Part shown: positions 1-10,609 of the stretch, piece after piece | Numbering within the stretch: the stretch's first letter is position 1 | Layout: every line of letters starts with the position of its first letter | Assembly (NCBI GenBank): GCA_947473355.1 | Contig: CANJCQ010000029.1 | Coordinates: forward strand, 1 to 46,946 | Origin: Sphingomonadaceae bacterium | GTDB lineage: Bacteria > Pseudomonadota > Alphaproteobacteria > Sphingomonadales > Sphingomonadaceae | Reading direction: 5' to 3' | DNA length: 46,946 nt | Made by a program: the position numbers and the translations under genes | The notes under the pieces: generated by a model | Databases searched by the model: none | What the model was told of the DNA's origin: nothing | Seen by the model: the letters and a program-made list of their open reading frames with translations, nothing else

Positions 1-155
1 CCACCGATCCGCGCCGCCGCAGTCCGGCTACCGCCATCGTAAATCTCGGCCAAGGCCAAAAGCCGCCGGGTCTGGTTCGCGCTACTCGATGATCGCGCCA
101 ACCGCCTCAATGCAGGGCCGTCAAAATCATCACGCAAGCCAATCGCTGGACCCAT
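1..155 (-). CDS. IS630-family transposase, N-terminal part (cut by window edge)
   Basis: Reading the minus strand from the ATG at 155 gives 51 codons open to the window edge. The peptide begins MGPAIGLRDDFDGP and continues with RRLLALAEIYDGGSRTAAAR, which I recognise as the N-terminal helix-turn-helix region of IS630-type transposases. This region binds the element ends; the DDE catalytic domain would lie outside the window. The element's terminal inverted repeat should lie between 156 and about 310, but I could not identify it. Family recognition is from memory of similar proteins. Whether the full gene is intact cannot be seen. Confidence 0.82.
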   Translation of the reverse strand, partial: MGPAIGLRDDFDGPALRRLARSSSSANQTRRLLALAEIYDGGSRTAAARIG

Positions 156-310
156 GATCGCGCCCTCCAAAGCACAACCTCATAGATTCAGACTTTCAGC
201 CGACAGGGAATCCCCCCATGTGAGTCACCCACAGCGCAGTTTGGTATGAGCCGGGCGACAGTGGACGGCCGCGATGTCGGCTGATTAGCTGACAGGTTTT
301 GAAATCAGGG

Positions 311-340
311 AAGGGGGGCGGCCGCAGGGCTGCCCCCCTT
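311..340 (-). terminator. Hairpin after lpd, probable terminator
   Basis: Directly after the lpd stop codon the minus strand can form a hairpin with a 9-bp AAGGGGGGC/GCCCCCCTT outer stem and a short GCC/GGC inner stem. There is no long T run after it (TTCCCTG), so it is an imperfect intrinsic terminator. It marks the end of the TCA operon. Confidence 0.5.
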
Positions 341-1741
341 TCACATATGAATCGCCTTGCCCAGCACGGCCATGGCCGCTTCCTTGATCGCTTCGGAATG
401 CGTCGGGTGGGCGTGGCAAGTGTAGGCGATGTCTTCGGAAGTGGCGCCGAATTCCATGCCCAGCGCGGCTTCGGCTATCATCGTGCCGGCCAACGTAGCA
501 ATGCACCACACCCCAAGCACGCGGTCGGTCTTGGCATCGGCGATGACCTTGACGAAGCCATCCGGCTCGCGGTTGGTCTTGGCGCGGCTGTTGGCGAGCA
601 TCGGGAACTTGCCGACCTTGATCTCACCCTTTTCGCGCGCCTGCTCTTCGGTCAGGCCGACGCCCGCGAACTCGGGCATGGTATAGACCACGCCCGGGAT
701 GACATCGTGATTGACGATTCCGATCAGCCCGGCAATGTTTTCCGCGACGGCAATGCCTTCGTCCTCGGCCTTGTGGGCCAGCATCGGCCCGGGAATCACA
801 TCGCCCACCGCCCAGACACCTGCCACGGCAGTGGCGAAGCGGTGATCGGTTTCGATCTGGCCGCGCTTGTTGGTTTCGAGGCCAATCGCCTTGAGGTTCA
901 GCCCTTCGGTGTTGGGACGGCGACCGATGGCGAGGAGCACGCAATCGGCTTCGAGCGTTTCGGACGCACCGCCGGCTGAAGGCTCCAGCGTCAGACTTGC
1001 CTTCTTACCCTTGACCGTAGCGCTGGTGACCTTGGTGGAAAGGCGCAGCTCCATCCCCTGCTTCTTGAAGATCTTCGCCGCTTCCTTTCGCACCTCGCCG
1101 TCCATTCCGGGCAGCAGTGCGTCGAGGTATTCAACCACGGTGACTTTCGCCCCGAGCCGCCGCCAGACCGAACCCATCTCCAGCCCGATCACCCCGCCGC
1201 CGATGACGACGAGATGCTGGGGGACTTTGGTCAGTTCCAGCGCGCCAGTTGAATCGACGATAATCCCCTTGGCATTATCAACCTCGACGCCGGGCAGCGG
1301 CGTGACCGAGGAGCCGGTGGCGATCACGATGTTCGTCGCCGTGACGTCCTTGCCCGCAACGGTAACAGTATGCGCATCCTTGAACGATGCCGCGCCTTTG
1401 AGCCAATCGACCTTGTTCTTCTTGAACAGAAACTCGATCCCGCCGGTCAGATCCTTGACCGCAGAGGCCTTCTCGCCCTGCATTGCGGCGAGGTCCAGTT
1501 CGACTTTGCCGGTCTTGACCCCGAACTTGGCGAGCATGCCGCCAGCGGCTTCCTCGAACAGCTCCGAGCCATGCAGCAAGGCCTTGGAGGGAATGCAGCC
1601 GACATTGAGGCAGGTCCCGCCCAGCGTCGCGCGCGGTTCGGCGCAGGCGACTTTCAGGCCAGCCTGGGCGGCGCGGATTGCAGCGACATAGCCGCCGGGG
1701 CCGGCACCGATGACGAGGAGGTCGAAATCAAATTCAGCCAT
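341..1741 (-). CDS. lpd: Dihydrolipoyl dehydrogenase (E3)
   Basis: This is the FAD-dependent E3 component that reoxidises the dihydrolipoyl group of the 2-oxoglutarate dehydrogenase complex and passes electrons to NAD+. The 466-residue protein has normal family length. It shows the FAD-binding GAGPGG at residues 12-17, the redox disulfide motif GGTCLNVGC (Cys44 and Cys49), an NAD-binding GGGVIGLEMG segment near residue 180, and the C-terminal HAHPTHSE active-site motif that serves the partner subunit. It is the last gene of the mdh-sucD-sucA-sucB-lpd operon. Its ATG overlaps the stop of the preceding small lipoprotein gene by one base (TAATG), which suggests translational coupling. Its position beside sucAB indicates the 2-oxoglutarate complex, although E3 is often shared with pyruvate dehydrogenase. 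Confidence 0.96.
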   Translation of the reverse strand: MAEFDFDLLVIGAGPGGYVAAIRAAQAGLKVACAEPRATLGGTCLNVGCIPSKALLHGSELFEEAAGGMLAKFGVKTGKVELDLAAMQGEKASAVKDLTGGIEFLFKKNKVDWLKGAASFKDAHTVTVAGKDVTATNIVIATGSSVTPLPGVEVDNAKGIIVDSTGALELTKVPQHLVVIGGGVIGLEMGSVWRRLGAKVTVVEYLDALLPGMDGEVRKEAAKIFKKQGMELRLSTKVTSATVKGKKASLTLEPSAGGASETLEADCVLLAIGRRPNTEGLNLKAIGLETNKRGQIETDHRFATAVAGVWAVGDVIPGPMLAHKAEDEGIAVAENIAGLIGIVNHDVIPGVVYTMPEFAGVGLTEEQAREKGEIKVGKFPMLANSRAKTNREPDGFVKVIADAKTDRVLGVWCIATLAGTMIAEAALGMEFGATSEDIAYTCHAHPTHSEAIKEAAMAVLGKAIHM

Positions 1742-2022
1742 TATCTTTTCACCACACTATCCACGCATTGAGCCATGATCGGGGTAAGCTTATCGTCAGG
1801 AAGGTTCAGCTTCTCCATGATACTGTATTTCGCGTTGATCTGACTGATCGCGCAATCGCAAACCTGATTGACGACCGCGACCGGCGCTACGCTTTTGGAA
1901 GCTGACGTGACGCAAGAGGACATGAAATTCTTGGTGAAATTGTCGTTGAAAGCTTTCTCGCTCGCCTGCCCGCAGCCGGAAAGTGCGGCAAGGGCGATCA
2001 CAACCAGAAGTCCTTTTGGCAT
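1741..2022 (-). CDS. Small putative lipoprotein in the TCA operon
   Basis: This 93-residue protein of unknown function starts with a hydrophobic signal (MPKGLLVVIALAALSGC) ending in a lipobox LSGC, so it is predicted to be lipidated at Cys17 and held at a membrane facing the periplasm. The mature part has three further cysteines, one alone and a close pair (CDC), in a mostly helical sequence ending CVDSVVKR. It lies 5 bp after sucB, and its TAA stop overlaps the lpd ATG, so it is co-transcribed and probably coupled to lpd. A periplasmic lipoprotein inside a cytoplasmic enzyme operon is unexpected. I do not recognise the family and infer no function. Confidence 0.75.
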   Translation of the reverse strand: MPKGLLVVIALAALSGCGQASEKAFNDNFTKNFMSSCVTSASKSVAPVAVVNQVCDCAISQINAKYSIMEKLNLPDDKLTPIMAQCVDSVVKR

Positions 2023-2027
2023 GGCTA

Positions 2028-3248
2028 TTACAAATCGATCAAGAGTCGCGTCGGATCCTCGATCGCTTCCTTGATCGTCTTGAGCGCGGTCACTGCCTCG
2101 CGCCCGTCGATCAGGCGGTGGTCGTAGCTCAGTGCCAGATACATCATCGGGCGGATCACGATCTGGCCATCGCGCACGACCGGGCGATCCTCGATCCGGT
2201 GCAGGCCGAGCACGGCGCTCTGCGGCGGGTTGATGATCGGGGTGGACATCAGGCCGCCGAACACGCCGCCGTTGGAAATGGTGAAAGTGCCGCCCTTCAT
2301 GTCTTCCATGGTCAGCGTGCCTTCGCGGGCGCGTTTGCCGAGGTCGGCTATGGCCTTTTCGATTCCCGCAAACGAGAGGCTGTCGGCGTTGCGGACGACG
2401 GGTACGACGAGGCCGTTTGGCGCCGAGACTGCAACCGACAGGTCAACATAGTCGAAATAGACGATTTCCTCGCCGTCGATCTGACCGTTGACTGCCGGAA
2501 TGTCCTTTAGCGCGAGGCAGGCGGCCTTGGCGAAGAAGCTCATGAAGCCGAGCTTGACGCCGTGCTTCTTCTCGAACTGGTCCTTGAACTTGTCGCGCGC
2601 GGCGATGACGGCGCTCATGTCGCAATCGTTGAAGGTGGTCAGCAGCGCAGCGGTTTCCTGCGCCTGCTTGAGCCGCTTGGCGACGGTCTGGCGCAGGCGG
2701 GTCATGCGCACGCGCTCTTCGTTGCGGGTGCCAGCGGGGGCAGGGGCTGCGACGGGCTCGGCCGGAGTGGAGGCTGCAGCGGTGACTGCAGGAGCTGGCG
2801 CGGCCTGCTTGGCCTGCGCGGCGGCGACGACGTCTTCCTTGGTCAAGCGGCCATCCTTGCCGGTACCGGTGACGGTGGCGGGATCAATGCCATGTTCGAG
2901 CACGGCGCGGCGCACTGATGGCGAGAGCACGGCAGCATCGGAAGCCGGGGCTGGCGCGGCGGCAGGCGCCACCACTGCGGCCGGAGCAGGGGCAGCGGCA
3001 GGCGTACCCGTGCCAGCCTCGATCGTCGCGATCACGGTGCCGACAGTGACAGTGTCGCCCTCCTTGAACATTTGCGCGCCCATCACGCCTGCGGCAGGCG
3101 CGGTCACATCGACGGCAACCTTGTCGGTTTCGAGGCTGGCGATGGCCTCATCGAGCGCGACCGCCTCTCCGGGCTGCTTCAGCCACTGGCCGATGCTGGC
3201 TTCCGAAACGCTCTCGCCGAGCGTGGGCACTTTGATCTCGGTGGGCAT
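2028..3248 (-). CDS. sucB: Dihydrolipoyllysine succinyltransferase (E2) of 2-oxoglutarate dehydrogenase
   Basis: This is the E2 core of the 2-oxoglutarate dehydrogenase complex, moving the succinyl group from the E1 intermediate to CoA. The 406-residue protein has an N-terminal lipoyl domain with the lipoylated lysine in ETDKVAV (Lys43), an Ala/Pro-rich flexible linker, a peripheral subunit-binding domain ([15 protein letters not shown]), a second Ala/Pro linker, and a C-terminal catalytic acyltransferase domain with the [12 protein letters not shown] active-site motif. I chose the ATG at 3248, which begins [13 protein letters not shown] as in the family, and not the longer in-frame extension that runs back into sucA. 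It begins 7 bp after the sucA stop. Confidence 0.96.
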   Translation of the reverse strand: MPTEIKVPTLGESVSEASIGQWLKQPGEAVALDEAIASLETDKVAVDVTAPAAGVMGAQMFKEGDTVTVGTVIATIEAGTGTPAAAPAPAAVVAPAAAPAPASDAAVLSPSVRRAVLEHGIDPATVTGTGKDGRLTKEDVVAAAQAKQAAPAPAVTAAASTPAEPVAAPAPAGTRNEERVRMTRLRQTVAKRLKQAQETAALLTTFNDCDMSAVIAARDKFKDQFEKKHGVKLGFMSFFAKAACLALKDIPAVNGQIDGEEIVYFDYVDLSVAVSAPNGLVVPVVRNADSLSFAGIEKAIADLGKRAREGTLTMEDMKGGTFTISNGGVFGGLMSTPIINPPQSAVLGLHRIEDRPVVRDGQIVIRPMMYLALSYDHRLIDGREAVTALKTIKEAIEDPTRLLIDL

Positions 3249-3255
3249 GAGTGTC

Positions 3256-6075
3256 TCAGCCTTTCTTCTGGCGGCGGATTTCGGAACGCACGGACAGCCC
3301 CAGCGCATCGGCGACCAGCGCGCCCTGTTCGGAGGCATGGCGCTTGGCAAGGCCGGTGGCAGGTGAGGCGCTGGCCTGGCGGCCGGCATAGCGCGGGCGC
3401 TCAACCTTGCACCCGGCAGCTTTCAGCGTCTCTTCGATGAAGGGCTCGACGAAGGACCAGCCGCCATTGTTGCGCGGCTCTTCCTGGCACCAGACCACTT
3501 CTTCGAGCGCGGTCATCCGCTCCAGCCGCAGTGCGAGCGGATCGCCGGGGAAGGGATAGAGCTGTTCGAGCCGGACAATCGAGACATCCTCCAGCTCTGC
3601 CGCATTGCGCGCCTCGATCAGATCATAGGCGACCTTGCCCGAGCACAGCACCAGCCGCTTGACCTTGTTATCGGCAGGCGGAGTGGGATCGGAGAGAATG
3701 CGCATGAAATGCCCATCGCCGATGAAGTCGCTGGCCGCGCTCTTGGCCATCGGATGGCGCAGCAGCGATTTGGGGGTCATAATGATCAGCGGCTTGCGGA
3801 AGGGCCGGTGCATCTGGCGGCGCAGCACGTGGAAGTAATTCGCCGGCGTGGTGATGTTGCAGACCTGGATATTGTCCTGCGCGCAAAGCTGGAGGAAGCG
3901 TTCGAGCCGGGCGGAGCTGTGTTCCGGGCCCTGCCCTTCGAAGCCATGCGGCAACAGCATGACCAGCCCGTTGGCGCGCAGCCACTTGGCTTCTGCTGCG
4001 GCGATATACTGATCGATGATGATCTGCGCCCCATTGGCGAAATCGCCGAACTGGGCTTCCCACAGCACCAGGGTCTTGGGATCGGCCATGGCATAGCCAT
4101 ATTCGAAACCGAGCACGCCATATTCGGAGAGCGGGCTGTCGAGCACATCGAACCGGCCATGCGGCACGGTCGATAGCGGGATATAGCGGTGCTCGTCGTT
4201 CTGATCGACCCAGACGGCGTGGCGCTGGCTGAATGTGCCGCGTCCCGAATCCTGGCCTGACAGGCGCACCCCGAAGCCTTCCGAGGCAAGGCTGCCGAAG
4301 GCCAGCGCTTCGCCGGTGGCCCAGTCAAAACCCTGACCGCTGGTGAACATTTCGCGCTTGGCGTCGATCACGCGGGCGAGGGTCTTGTGAATAGTGAGAT
4401 CGGCCGGGACCGTGGTCAGCGTGCGGCCGAGGCTGTCGAACAGCTTGGCTTCGATGCCGGTCGGCACATTGCGCCGCGATGTTTCGGGATCGACCGGCTT
4501 GTTGAGCCCGGCCCAGCGTCCGGAAAACCAGTCGGCCTCGTTCGAGCGATAGCTCGCCGCCGCTTCGAATTCCTTTTCGAGATGGGCATTGAAGCCGCCC
4601 ACCACGACTTCGGTGAAGCTGGCATCGATCACGCCCTGATCGGTGAGGCGCCTCGTGTAGATCTCGCTCACCGGCGGATGGGCGCGGATTTTGTCATACA
4701 TCAGCGGCTGGGTGAAACTTGGCTCGTCGCCTTCGTTGTGGCCGAAGCGGCGATAACACCACATGTCGATCACTACGTCCTTGTCGAACTTCTGCCGGAA
4801 TTCGAGCGCCAGTTTGCAGACGAATGTCACTGCCTCGGGGTCGTCGCCATTGACGTGGAAGATCGGCAGCTGGACCGCCTTGGCAACGTCGGAAGGATAG
4901 GGCGAGTTGCGGGCGAATTGCGGCGAGGTGGTGAAGCCGATCTGGTTGTTGATGATGAAGTGGACGCAGCCTCCGGTGGCATAGCCGCGGATGCCCTGGA
5001 AGCCGAGCGTCTCCCAGACCACGCCTTGCCCCGCAAAGGCGGCATCGCCGTGGATCAGCACCGGCAGCACTTCGTTCTTCTCGGTGAGATCGTCGCGCAT
5101 GGTCAGCGTCGCGCGGACCTTGCCGAGCACCACCGGATCGACGGTTTCGAGATGGCTGGGGTTGGGCACCAGGCTCATGTGCACCTTGATCCCGTCGAAC
5201 TCACGGTCAGTCGAAGTGCCGAGGTGATACTTGACGTCGCCCGATCCGGCGACATCTTCAGGGTTGGCTGATCCGCCTGAAAATTCGTGGAAAATCACCT
5301 TGTATGGCTTGGCCATGACATTGGCGAGAATGTTGAGCCGGCCGCGATGCGACATGCCATAGACGATTTCCTTGACGCCCATCTGGCCGCCATACTTGAT
5401 CACCGCTTCCAGCGCCGGGATCATGCTTTCGCCGCCATCGAGCCCGAAGCGCTTGGTGCCGACATATTTCTTGCCGAGGAACTTCTCGTATTGTTCGCCG
5501 CGGATCACGGCAGCGAGGATCGCCTTCTTTCCCTCGGGCGTGAACAGCACCGACTTATCGGCGCCTTCGATGCGCGACTGCAGGAAGCGGCGTTCCTCGA
5601 CATCGGCGATGTGCATGTATTCAAAGCCGATATTGCCGCAATAGTTGGCGCGCAGGATGGCGACCAGCTCGCGCATGCTGGCCCATTCGAGGCCGAGATT
5701 GCCGCCGAGATAGACCTTGCGGTCCTGATCGGCAGGGCCGAAGCCGTTGTATTCCGGCGTGAGATCGGCGGGCAGATCCTGCCGCGCAAGGCCCAGCGGA
5801 TCGAGATCGGCGGCGAGGTGGCCGCGCACGCGGTAGGTGCGGATCAGCATCATCGCGTGGATCGAATCGGAAGCGGCAGCTTCCAGCGCCTTCTCGTCGA
5901 GCTGGGGCGCGCTCTTGTCGGCCGAGGCCTTGATCGCTGCCTTGAAGGCCAGCGGATCGAGCGCTTGCGTCAGATCGTCTTCAAACGCGCCGCCGGTCAG
6001 CGGCCAGCCCGCACGTTGCCAGCTGGGACCCGGTTGCGGGTCCTCGGGGAGGAAATCGCGGCTTTCATTGCCCAT
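3256..6075 (-). CDS. sucA: 2-oxoglutarate dehydrogenase E1 component
   Basis: This is the thiamine-diphosphate-dependent E1 subunit that decarboxylates 2-oxoglutarate and succinylates the lipoyl group of E2. At 939 residues it has the usual length of bacterial SucA/OdhA. Visible family features are the N-terminal helical region with [17 protein letters not shown], the active-site stretch [18 protein letters not shown], the cofactor region GDAAFAGQG followed by [10 protein letters not shown], and the C-terminal transketolase-like half with [20 protein letters not shown]. It is the central gene of the operon. Upstream lies a GIY-YIG insertion unit that separates it from sucD, and one repeat of that unit ends 15 bp before the start codon. 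A GAGG motif at 6086-6089 is a plausible ribosome site. Confidence 0.97.
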   Translation of the reverse strand: MGNESRDFLPEDPQPGPSWQRAGWPLTGGAFEDDLTQALDPLAFKAAIKASADKSAPQLDEKALEAAASDSIHAMMLIRTYRVRGHLAADLDPLGLARQDLPADLTPEYNGFGPADQDRKVYLGGNLGLEWASMRELVAILRANYCGNIGFEYMHIADVEERRFLQSRIEGADKSVLFTPEGKKAILAAVIRGEQYEKFLGKKYVGTKRFGLDGGESMIPALEAVIKYGGQMGVKEIVYGMSHRGRLNILANVMAKPYKVIFHEFSGGSANPEDVAGSGDVKYHLGTSTDREFDGIKVHMSLVPNPSHLETVDPVVLGKVRATLTMRDDLTEKNEVLPVLIHGDAAFAGQGVVWETLGFQGIRGYATGGCVHFIINNQIGFTTSPQFARNSPYPSDVAKAVQLPIFHVNGDDPEAVTFVCKLALEFRQKFDKDVVIDMWCYRRFGHNEGDEPSFTQPLMYDKIRAHPPVSEIYTRRLTDQGVIDASFTEVVVGGFNAHLEKEFEAAASYRSNEADWFSGRWAGLNKPVDPETSRRNVPTGIEAKLFDSLGRTLTTVPADLTIHKTLARVIDAKREMFTSGQGFDWATGEALAFGSLASEGFGVRLSGQDSGRGTFSQRHAVWVDQNDEHRYIPLSTVPHGRFDVLDSPLSEYGVLGFEYGYAMADPKTLVLWEAQFGDFANGAQIIIDQYIAAAEAKWLRANGLVMLLPHGFEGQGPEHSSARLERFLQLCAQDNIQVCNITTPANYFHVLRRQMHRPFRKPLIIMTPKSLLRHPMAKSAASDFIGDGHFMRILSDPTPPADNKVKRLVLCSGKVAYDLIEARNAAELEDVSIVRLEQLYPFPGDPLALRLERMTALEEVVWCQEEPRNNGGWSFVEPFIEETLKAAGCKVERPRYAGRQASASPATGLAKRHASEQGALVADALGLSVRSEIRRQKKG

Positions 6076-6090
6076 AACTTCAAAACCTCA

Positions 6091-6119
6091 TGTTCCCCCG
6101 CGAAGGCGGGGGCCTCAGG
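6091..6119. repeat. Palindromic repeat, left copy of inverted pair
   Basis: A 29-bp element built on the palindrome CCCCCGCGAAGGCGGGGG with the tail CCTCAGG. Its reverse complement recurs at 6563-6591 with one difference (28 of 29 bases identical). The two copies bracket the GIY-YIG gene and exactly fill the sucD-sucA gap. Such short GC-rich hairpins are typical of REP-like elements. Confidence 0.85.
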
Positions 6120-6184
6120 CGGTAAGAGCCTGAGCGTGATCTACAGGCCCGCCTCACGTCCGGTGCTCCCTTCTCCACCGGGCA

Positions 6185-6478
6185 TCAGGGTATCAGCCCC
6201 ACATCAAACAAGTCTCGCCATTCCGGATTCCGATCGACAATCCGCGCTACCTTCCACGCCCGGCTCCACTATTTCATCCTGACTTCAAATTGCACAGCAT
6301 CATCGATGTTTTCGAAAAATTCGCACCAGATCAGTCGCTCGCAATTGTATTTCTTTGTAAAACCCGGAACAGCCCTGGCGCGGTGCTGCTCGATCCGCTG
6401 CGCCAGATTGCTTGTAACGCCGATATACAAAACTCCGTTAGGCTTGTTCGTTAGTATATAGACGTAGCCGGGCTTCAT
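6185..6478 (-). pseudogene. GIY-YIG family small nuclease gene with internal amber codon
   Basis: The first 69 codons from the ATG at 6478 encode a classic small GIY-YIG domain: MKPGYVYILTNKPNG with the GYVYI strand, then LYIGVTSNLAQRIEQHR with the YIG motif and catalytic-region arginine. The frame meets TAG (6269-6271). It then continues without a break for 27 more codons that are clearly the family C-terminus (WSRAWKVARIV, then NPEWRDLF), ending at TGA 6185-6187. Read through, the protein would be 97 residues, normal for this family of possible DNA-structure nucleases. The TAG most likely arose by one substitution from a lysine, glutamate or similar codon. An upstream GTG at 6493 is an alternative start. 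A sequencing error is possible. Confidence 0.85.
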
Positions 6479-6562
6479 TGCGCCCAATCGCACAGTTGCC
6501 CCATACAGCCGGGGGGCTCGGGCATTCTAGCGCATTTTGACCGGCAAGGTTCCATCAAGCCT

Positions 6563-6591
6563 CCTGAGGCCCCCGCCTGCGCGGGGGAACA
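6563..6591. repeat. Palindromic repeat, right copy of inverted pair
   Basis: Inverted partner of the repeat at 6091-6119, identical at 28 of 29 positions (loop CGCAGG instead of CGAAGG). It lies 9 bp past the sucD stop codon. With its partner it delimits a 501-bp unit, 6091-6591, that contains only the GIY-YIG gene. Confidence 0.85.
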
Positions 6592-6600
6592 GGGTTAGAG

Positions 6601-7491
6601 TTACGCAAGTTCCATAAGTAGCCCGGCGAGGGTGGTGCCGAGCTCGGCGGGTGATGGCGAGACGCGGATGCCCGCTGCCTCCATCGCCGCGATCTTGTCT
6701 TCCGCGCCGCCCTGGCCGCCCGATACGATGGCACCGGCATGGCCCATGCGGCGGCCCGGAGGAGCAGTGCGCCCGGCGATGAAACCGGCGACCGGTTTCT
6801 TGCGCCCGCGCTTGGCCTCGTCGATCAGAAACTGCGCAGCTTCTTCCTCAGCCGATCCGCCGATCTCGCCGATCATGATGATCGACTTGGTATCGTCGTC
6901 GGCCAGGAACAGCTCAAGCACGTCGATGAAATTGGTGCCGTTGACCGGATCGCCGCCGATGCCGACTGCCGTGGTCTGGCCAAGGCCGGCCATGGTGGTC
7001 TGGTGCACAGCTTCATAGGTCAGCGTGCCCGAGCGCGAGACCACGCCGACCGAGCCCTTGGAAAAAATCGAGCCCGGCATAATGCCGATCTTGCATTCAT
7101 CAGGCGTCAGAATGCCGGGGCAATTGGGGCCGATCAGCCGCGAGCTGGTGCCAGACAGGGCGCGCTTTACGCGGATCATGTCGAGCACTGGCACGCCTTC
7201 GGTGATCGCCACGATCAGTTCGATCCCGGCGTCGATCGCTTCAAGAATGGCATCGGCGCAGCCTGCGGGCGGCACATAGATGCAGCTGGCAGTGGCGCCG
7301 GTCACGGCCCGGGCTTCGGCCACGGTGTCATACTGCTTCAGCCCGAGGAACTCTGTCCCGCCCTTGCCGGGAGTCACGCCTGCGACCATCTGTGTTCCAT
7401 AGGCCAGCGCGGCTTCGGTGTGGAAGCTGCCGGTCTTGCCGGTCATGCCCTGAGTGATGACCTTGGTGTTCTTGTTGACGAGAATGGACAT
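6601..7491 (-). CDS. sucD: Succinyl-CoA synthetase alpha subunit
   Basis: This subunit binds CoA and carries the phospho-histidine intermediate in the reversible conversion of succinyl-CoA to succinate with NTP formation. The 296-residue protein has the N-terminal CoA-binding Rossmann fold ([13 protein letters not shown]), the [10 protein letters not shown] motif, and the active-site [13 protein letters not shown] with His251. The ATG at 7491 has an AGGAG site about 8 bp upstream. It follows mdh by 28 bp. The beta-subunit gene sucC, which often sits immediately before sucD in other bacteria, is not here and must be elsewhere in the genome. Downstream the operon is interrupted by the GIY-YIG unit before sucA. 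Confidence 0.96.
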   Translation of the reverse strand: MSILVNKNTKVITQGMTGKTGSFHTEAALAYGTQMVAGVTPGKGGTEFLGLKQYDTVAEARAVTGATASCIYVPPAGCADAILEAIDAGIELIVAITEGVPVLDMIRVKRALSGTSSRLIGPNCPGILTPDECKIGIMPGSIFSKGSVGVVSRSGTLTYEAVHQTTMAGLGQTTAVGIGGDPVNGTNFIDVLELFLADDDTKSIIMIGEIGGSAEEEAAQFLIDEAKRGRKKPVAGFIAGRTAPPGRRMGHAGAIVSGGQGGAEDKIAAMEAAGIRVSPSPAELGTTLAGLLMELA

Positions 7492-7519
7492 ATATCGTGC
7501 TCCTGGGGAGGAAGTTGGT

Positions 7520-8509
<990 letters not shown>

Positions 8510-8677
8510 TCATTGCGGCAGGGGAGGTGGCAAACGGTGACCTGCAAGGAGCCGCAAATAGGCAGGCCGCATACCGAACGCTGGCTGCCCTAGGCTGGTG
8601 TCCTATCCATTGCAACCGCGAAAGGCGCCGAAACCGACAGGTTTATTCGCTAATGGTTCGCAATATTAACGGCCTGA

Positions 8678-10609
8678 TCAGCGACTGGCGGCCAGGCGTT
8701 TCAGCGGTGCCACTTCGTGCTCCTTGGTGAGCAGTATTGCGGCCAGGTAATCAGGCACGGCGCGACTGAAATAATAGCCCTGCCCGAGGGTGCATCCGGC
8801 ATCGCGCACGGCTGTGACCTGCTCGACCGTTTCGAGGCCTTCGGCGACAATTTCCATGCCCAGGGTCTTGGCCATGCCCGACACCGCGCGGATGATCGCC
8901 TCGCTCTTCTTGCCGGCATTGATGCCCGACACGAAGCTGCGATCGACCTTGATCTTGGAGAAGGGATATTTGTTGAGATAGCCAAGCGAGGAATAGCCGG
9001 TGCCGAAATCGTCGAGCGCAAAGCGCACCCCGGCCTCGCTCAGCTGATTGATGAAATTGGCGGTGTTTTCACTGTGATCGAGCAAGACCGTTTCGGTGAT
9101 TTCGAGTTCGAGCCTGTGCGGATCGAGCTTGGCTTCGCGCAGGGCGTTGAGAATGCCCAATGCTGCGCCGGGCGCCTTGATCTGCACCGGCGAGAGGTTG
9201 ACCGCGATGGTCACGTCGTCCGGCCAGTTTACTGCAGCCTTGGCTGCCTGCCCGGTGATCCAGTTGCCCAGCGTGATGATCGCGCCGGTTTCCTCGGCCA
9301 CAGGGATGAATTCGTCTGGGCGCAATTCGCCCTTTTCGGGATGGAACCAGCGCACCAGAGCTTCGAAGGCGCGGATACGGCCGGTTTCAAGATCGATGAT
9401 CGGCTGGAAGAACACCGACAGCTCGTCGCGTTGCAATGCGAGGCGCAATTCGGATTCGATTTCGCGGCGGCGCACCAGATCGCGGGTCATCGCCGGATCG
9501 AAGAAGTTGACCTGCTTCCGCCCGTTGACCTTGGAATGATAGAGCGCAAGATCGGCGCATTGCAGCAAGGTGTCGATGTCCTCACCGTCATCCGGCAGGA
9601 TGGCAATGCCCATCGAACTGGCCACTTCCAGACGGTTGCCGTCGATCCGCATCGACCGGGTGATCTCGTCCATCATTTGCATGGCAAGCTTTTCCACGCC
9701 CCGCCGGTCATGGGCCTTGCAGGCGACAATGAATTCATCGCCGCCAAAGCGGGCGACGGTGGCGCCTTCGGGCGCGACATTCTTGAGCCGGATGGCAACT
9801 TCGGCCAGCAACTTGTCGCCGAGCTGATGCCCCAGCGCGTCGTTGACTTCCTTGAACTTGTCGAGGTCCATCCAGAACATCGCCAGCTTCTCGCCCTCTT
9901 CGAGGCTGGCCAGATGATCGACGAGGTGGTGGTTCAGACCGGCGCGGTTGAGCAGTCCCGTCACCACATCGCTGCGTGCGAGCACCTGCATGCGTTCGGC
10001 AAGGCGGGCACTGGTTTCGGCTGCCGCGATCGAATTGCGCAATGTGCGGAACACGTTGAAGGTTATGGAAACCATCGCCAGCAGGAGCATGACGATCGAG
10101 CCAGCAAGGACCTGAAAGGGCAGTCCGCCGCAGATCACCAGCGCGACAATGACCGGCGAAAAACACAAGACCATCTGGCCAATGGCGATGACAGGGCGCC
10201 CTGCATTGCGCGCCGCAATGGCCGGGCCATAGCCCACGGCATTGATGCCCATCAACAGTTGAACCCCTGGCGGAGCGCCGAAATAGATGGTTTGCGCTGC
10301 GATCAGTCCGATAAAGAAGGCATAGCTGAAAGCACCTAGCTCGTAGAGCGTTTCCAGTCTGAGGGCGTTGACGCCGGTCAGCCGCGGCAGGAAGACTGCC
10401 ATGACAACACGAGCGCTGGCGATGAACGCCAGGATTAGTGCTGCTTCGGTAATATTTGGCTGTTGCGCCAGATAGGCCGTAACGCCGCTGGTGAAGATGC
10501 CAGTGATCGCGCCGATCGCGAGATTGCCGGGATGCGCATACAGGGTATCGACCAGAGTCTTGCGAACTCTATCGTCGAGCGAGCTGTTGCTGAACGCAAC
10601 GCGCATCAT
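8678..10609 (-). CDS. Membrane-bound GGDEF-EAL cyclic-di-GMP enzyme
   Basis: This is a bifunctional-type cyclic di-GMP protein of 643 residues. The N-terminal ~190 residues hold about five or six hydrophobic helices with no known sensor domain, followed by a short helical linker. The GGDEF domain carries an intact RFGGDEF motif near residue 290, but the usual RxxD inhibitory site five residues before it is absent (PEGA instead). The EAL domain keeps the key motifs FEALVRW, IAVNLS, ELEITET, DDFGTGYSS, KVDRSF and VAEGLET, so it should bind metal and hydrolyse cyclic di-GMP. Both activities look possible. The ATG at 10609 was preferred to an upstream TTG at 10633, which has its SD too close. It is a single gene, convergent with nothing and divergent from the desaturase. 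Confidence 0.92.
   Translation of the reverse strand: MMRVAFSNSSLDDRVRKTLVDTLYAHPGNLAIGAITGIFTSGVTAYLAQQPNITEAALILAFIASARVVMAVFLPRLTGVNALRLETLYELGAFSYAFFIGLIAAQTIYFGAPPGVQLLMGINAVGYGPAIAARNAGRPVIAIGQMVLCFSPVIVALVICGGLPFQVLAGSIVMLLLAMVSITFNVFRTLRNSIAAAETSARLAERMQVLARSDVVTGLLNRAGLNHHLVDHLASLEEGEKLAMFWMDLDKFKEVNDALGHQLGDKLLAEVAIRLKNVAPEGATVARFGGDEFIVACKAHDRRGVEKLAMQMMDEITRSMRIDGNRLEVASSMGIAILPDDGEDIDTLLQCADLALYHSKVNGRKQVNFFDPAMTRDLVRRREIESELRLALQRDELSVFFQPIIDLETGRIRAFEALVRWFHPEKGELRPDEFIPVAEETGAIITLGNWITGQAAKAAVNWPDDVTIAVNLSPVQIKAPGAALGILNALREAKLDPHRLELEITETVLLDHSENTANFINQLSEAGVRFALDDFGTGYSSLGYLNKYPFSKIKVDRSFVSGINAGKKSEAIIRAVSGMAKTLGMEIVAEGLETVEQVTAVRDAGCTLGQGYYFSRAVPDYLAAILLTKEHEVAPLKRLAASR

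Noticed and set aside
3249..3404. N-terminal extension of SucB by 52 residues
   Set aside because: It overlaps the end of sucA, and family members start at [13 protein letters not shown].
6185..6478. Homing endonuclease in an intron or intein
   Set aside because: The gene is a free-standing small GIY-YIG domain in an intergenic gap; sucD and sucA are both whole and uninterrupted.
8717..10339. 540-codon plus-strand frame opposite the GGDEF-EAL gene
   Set aside because: Antisense shadow; the minus strand has unmistakable GGDEF and EAL motifs.
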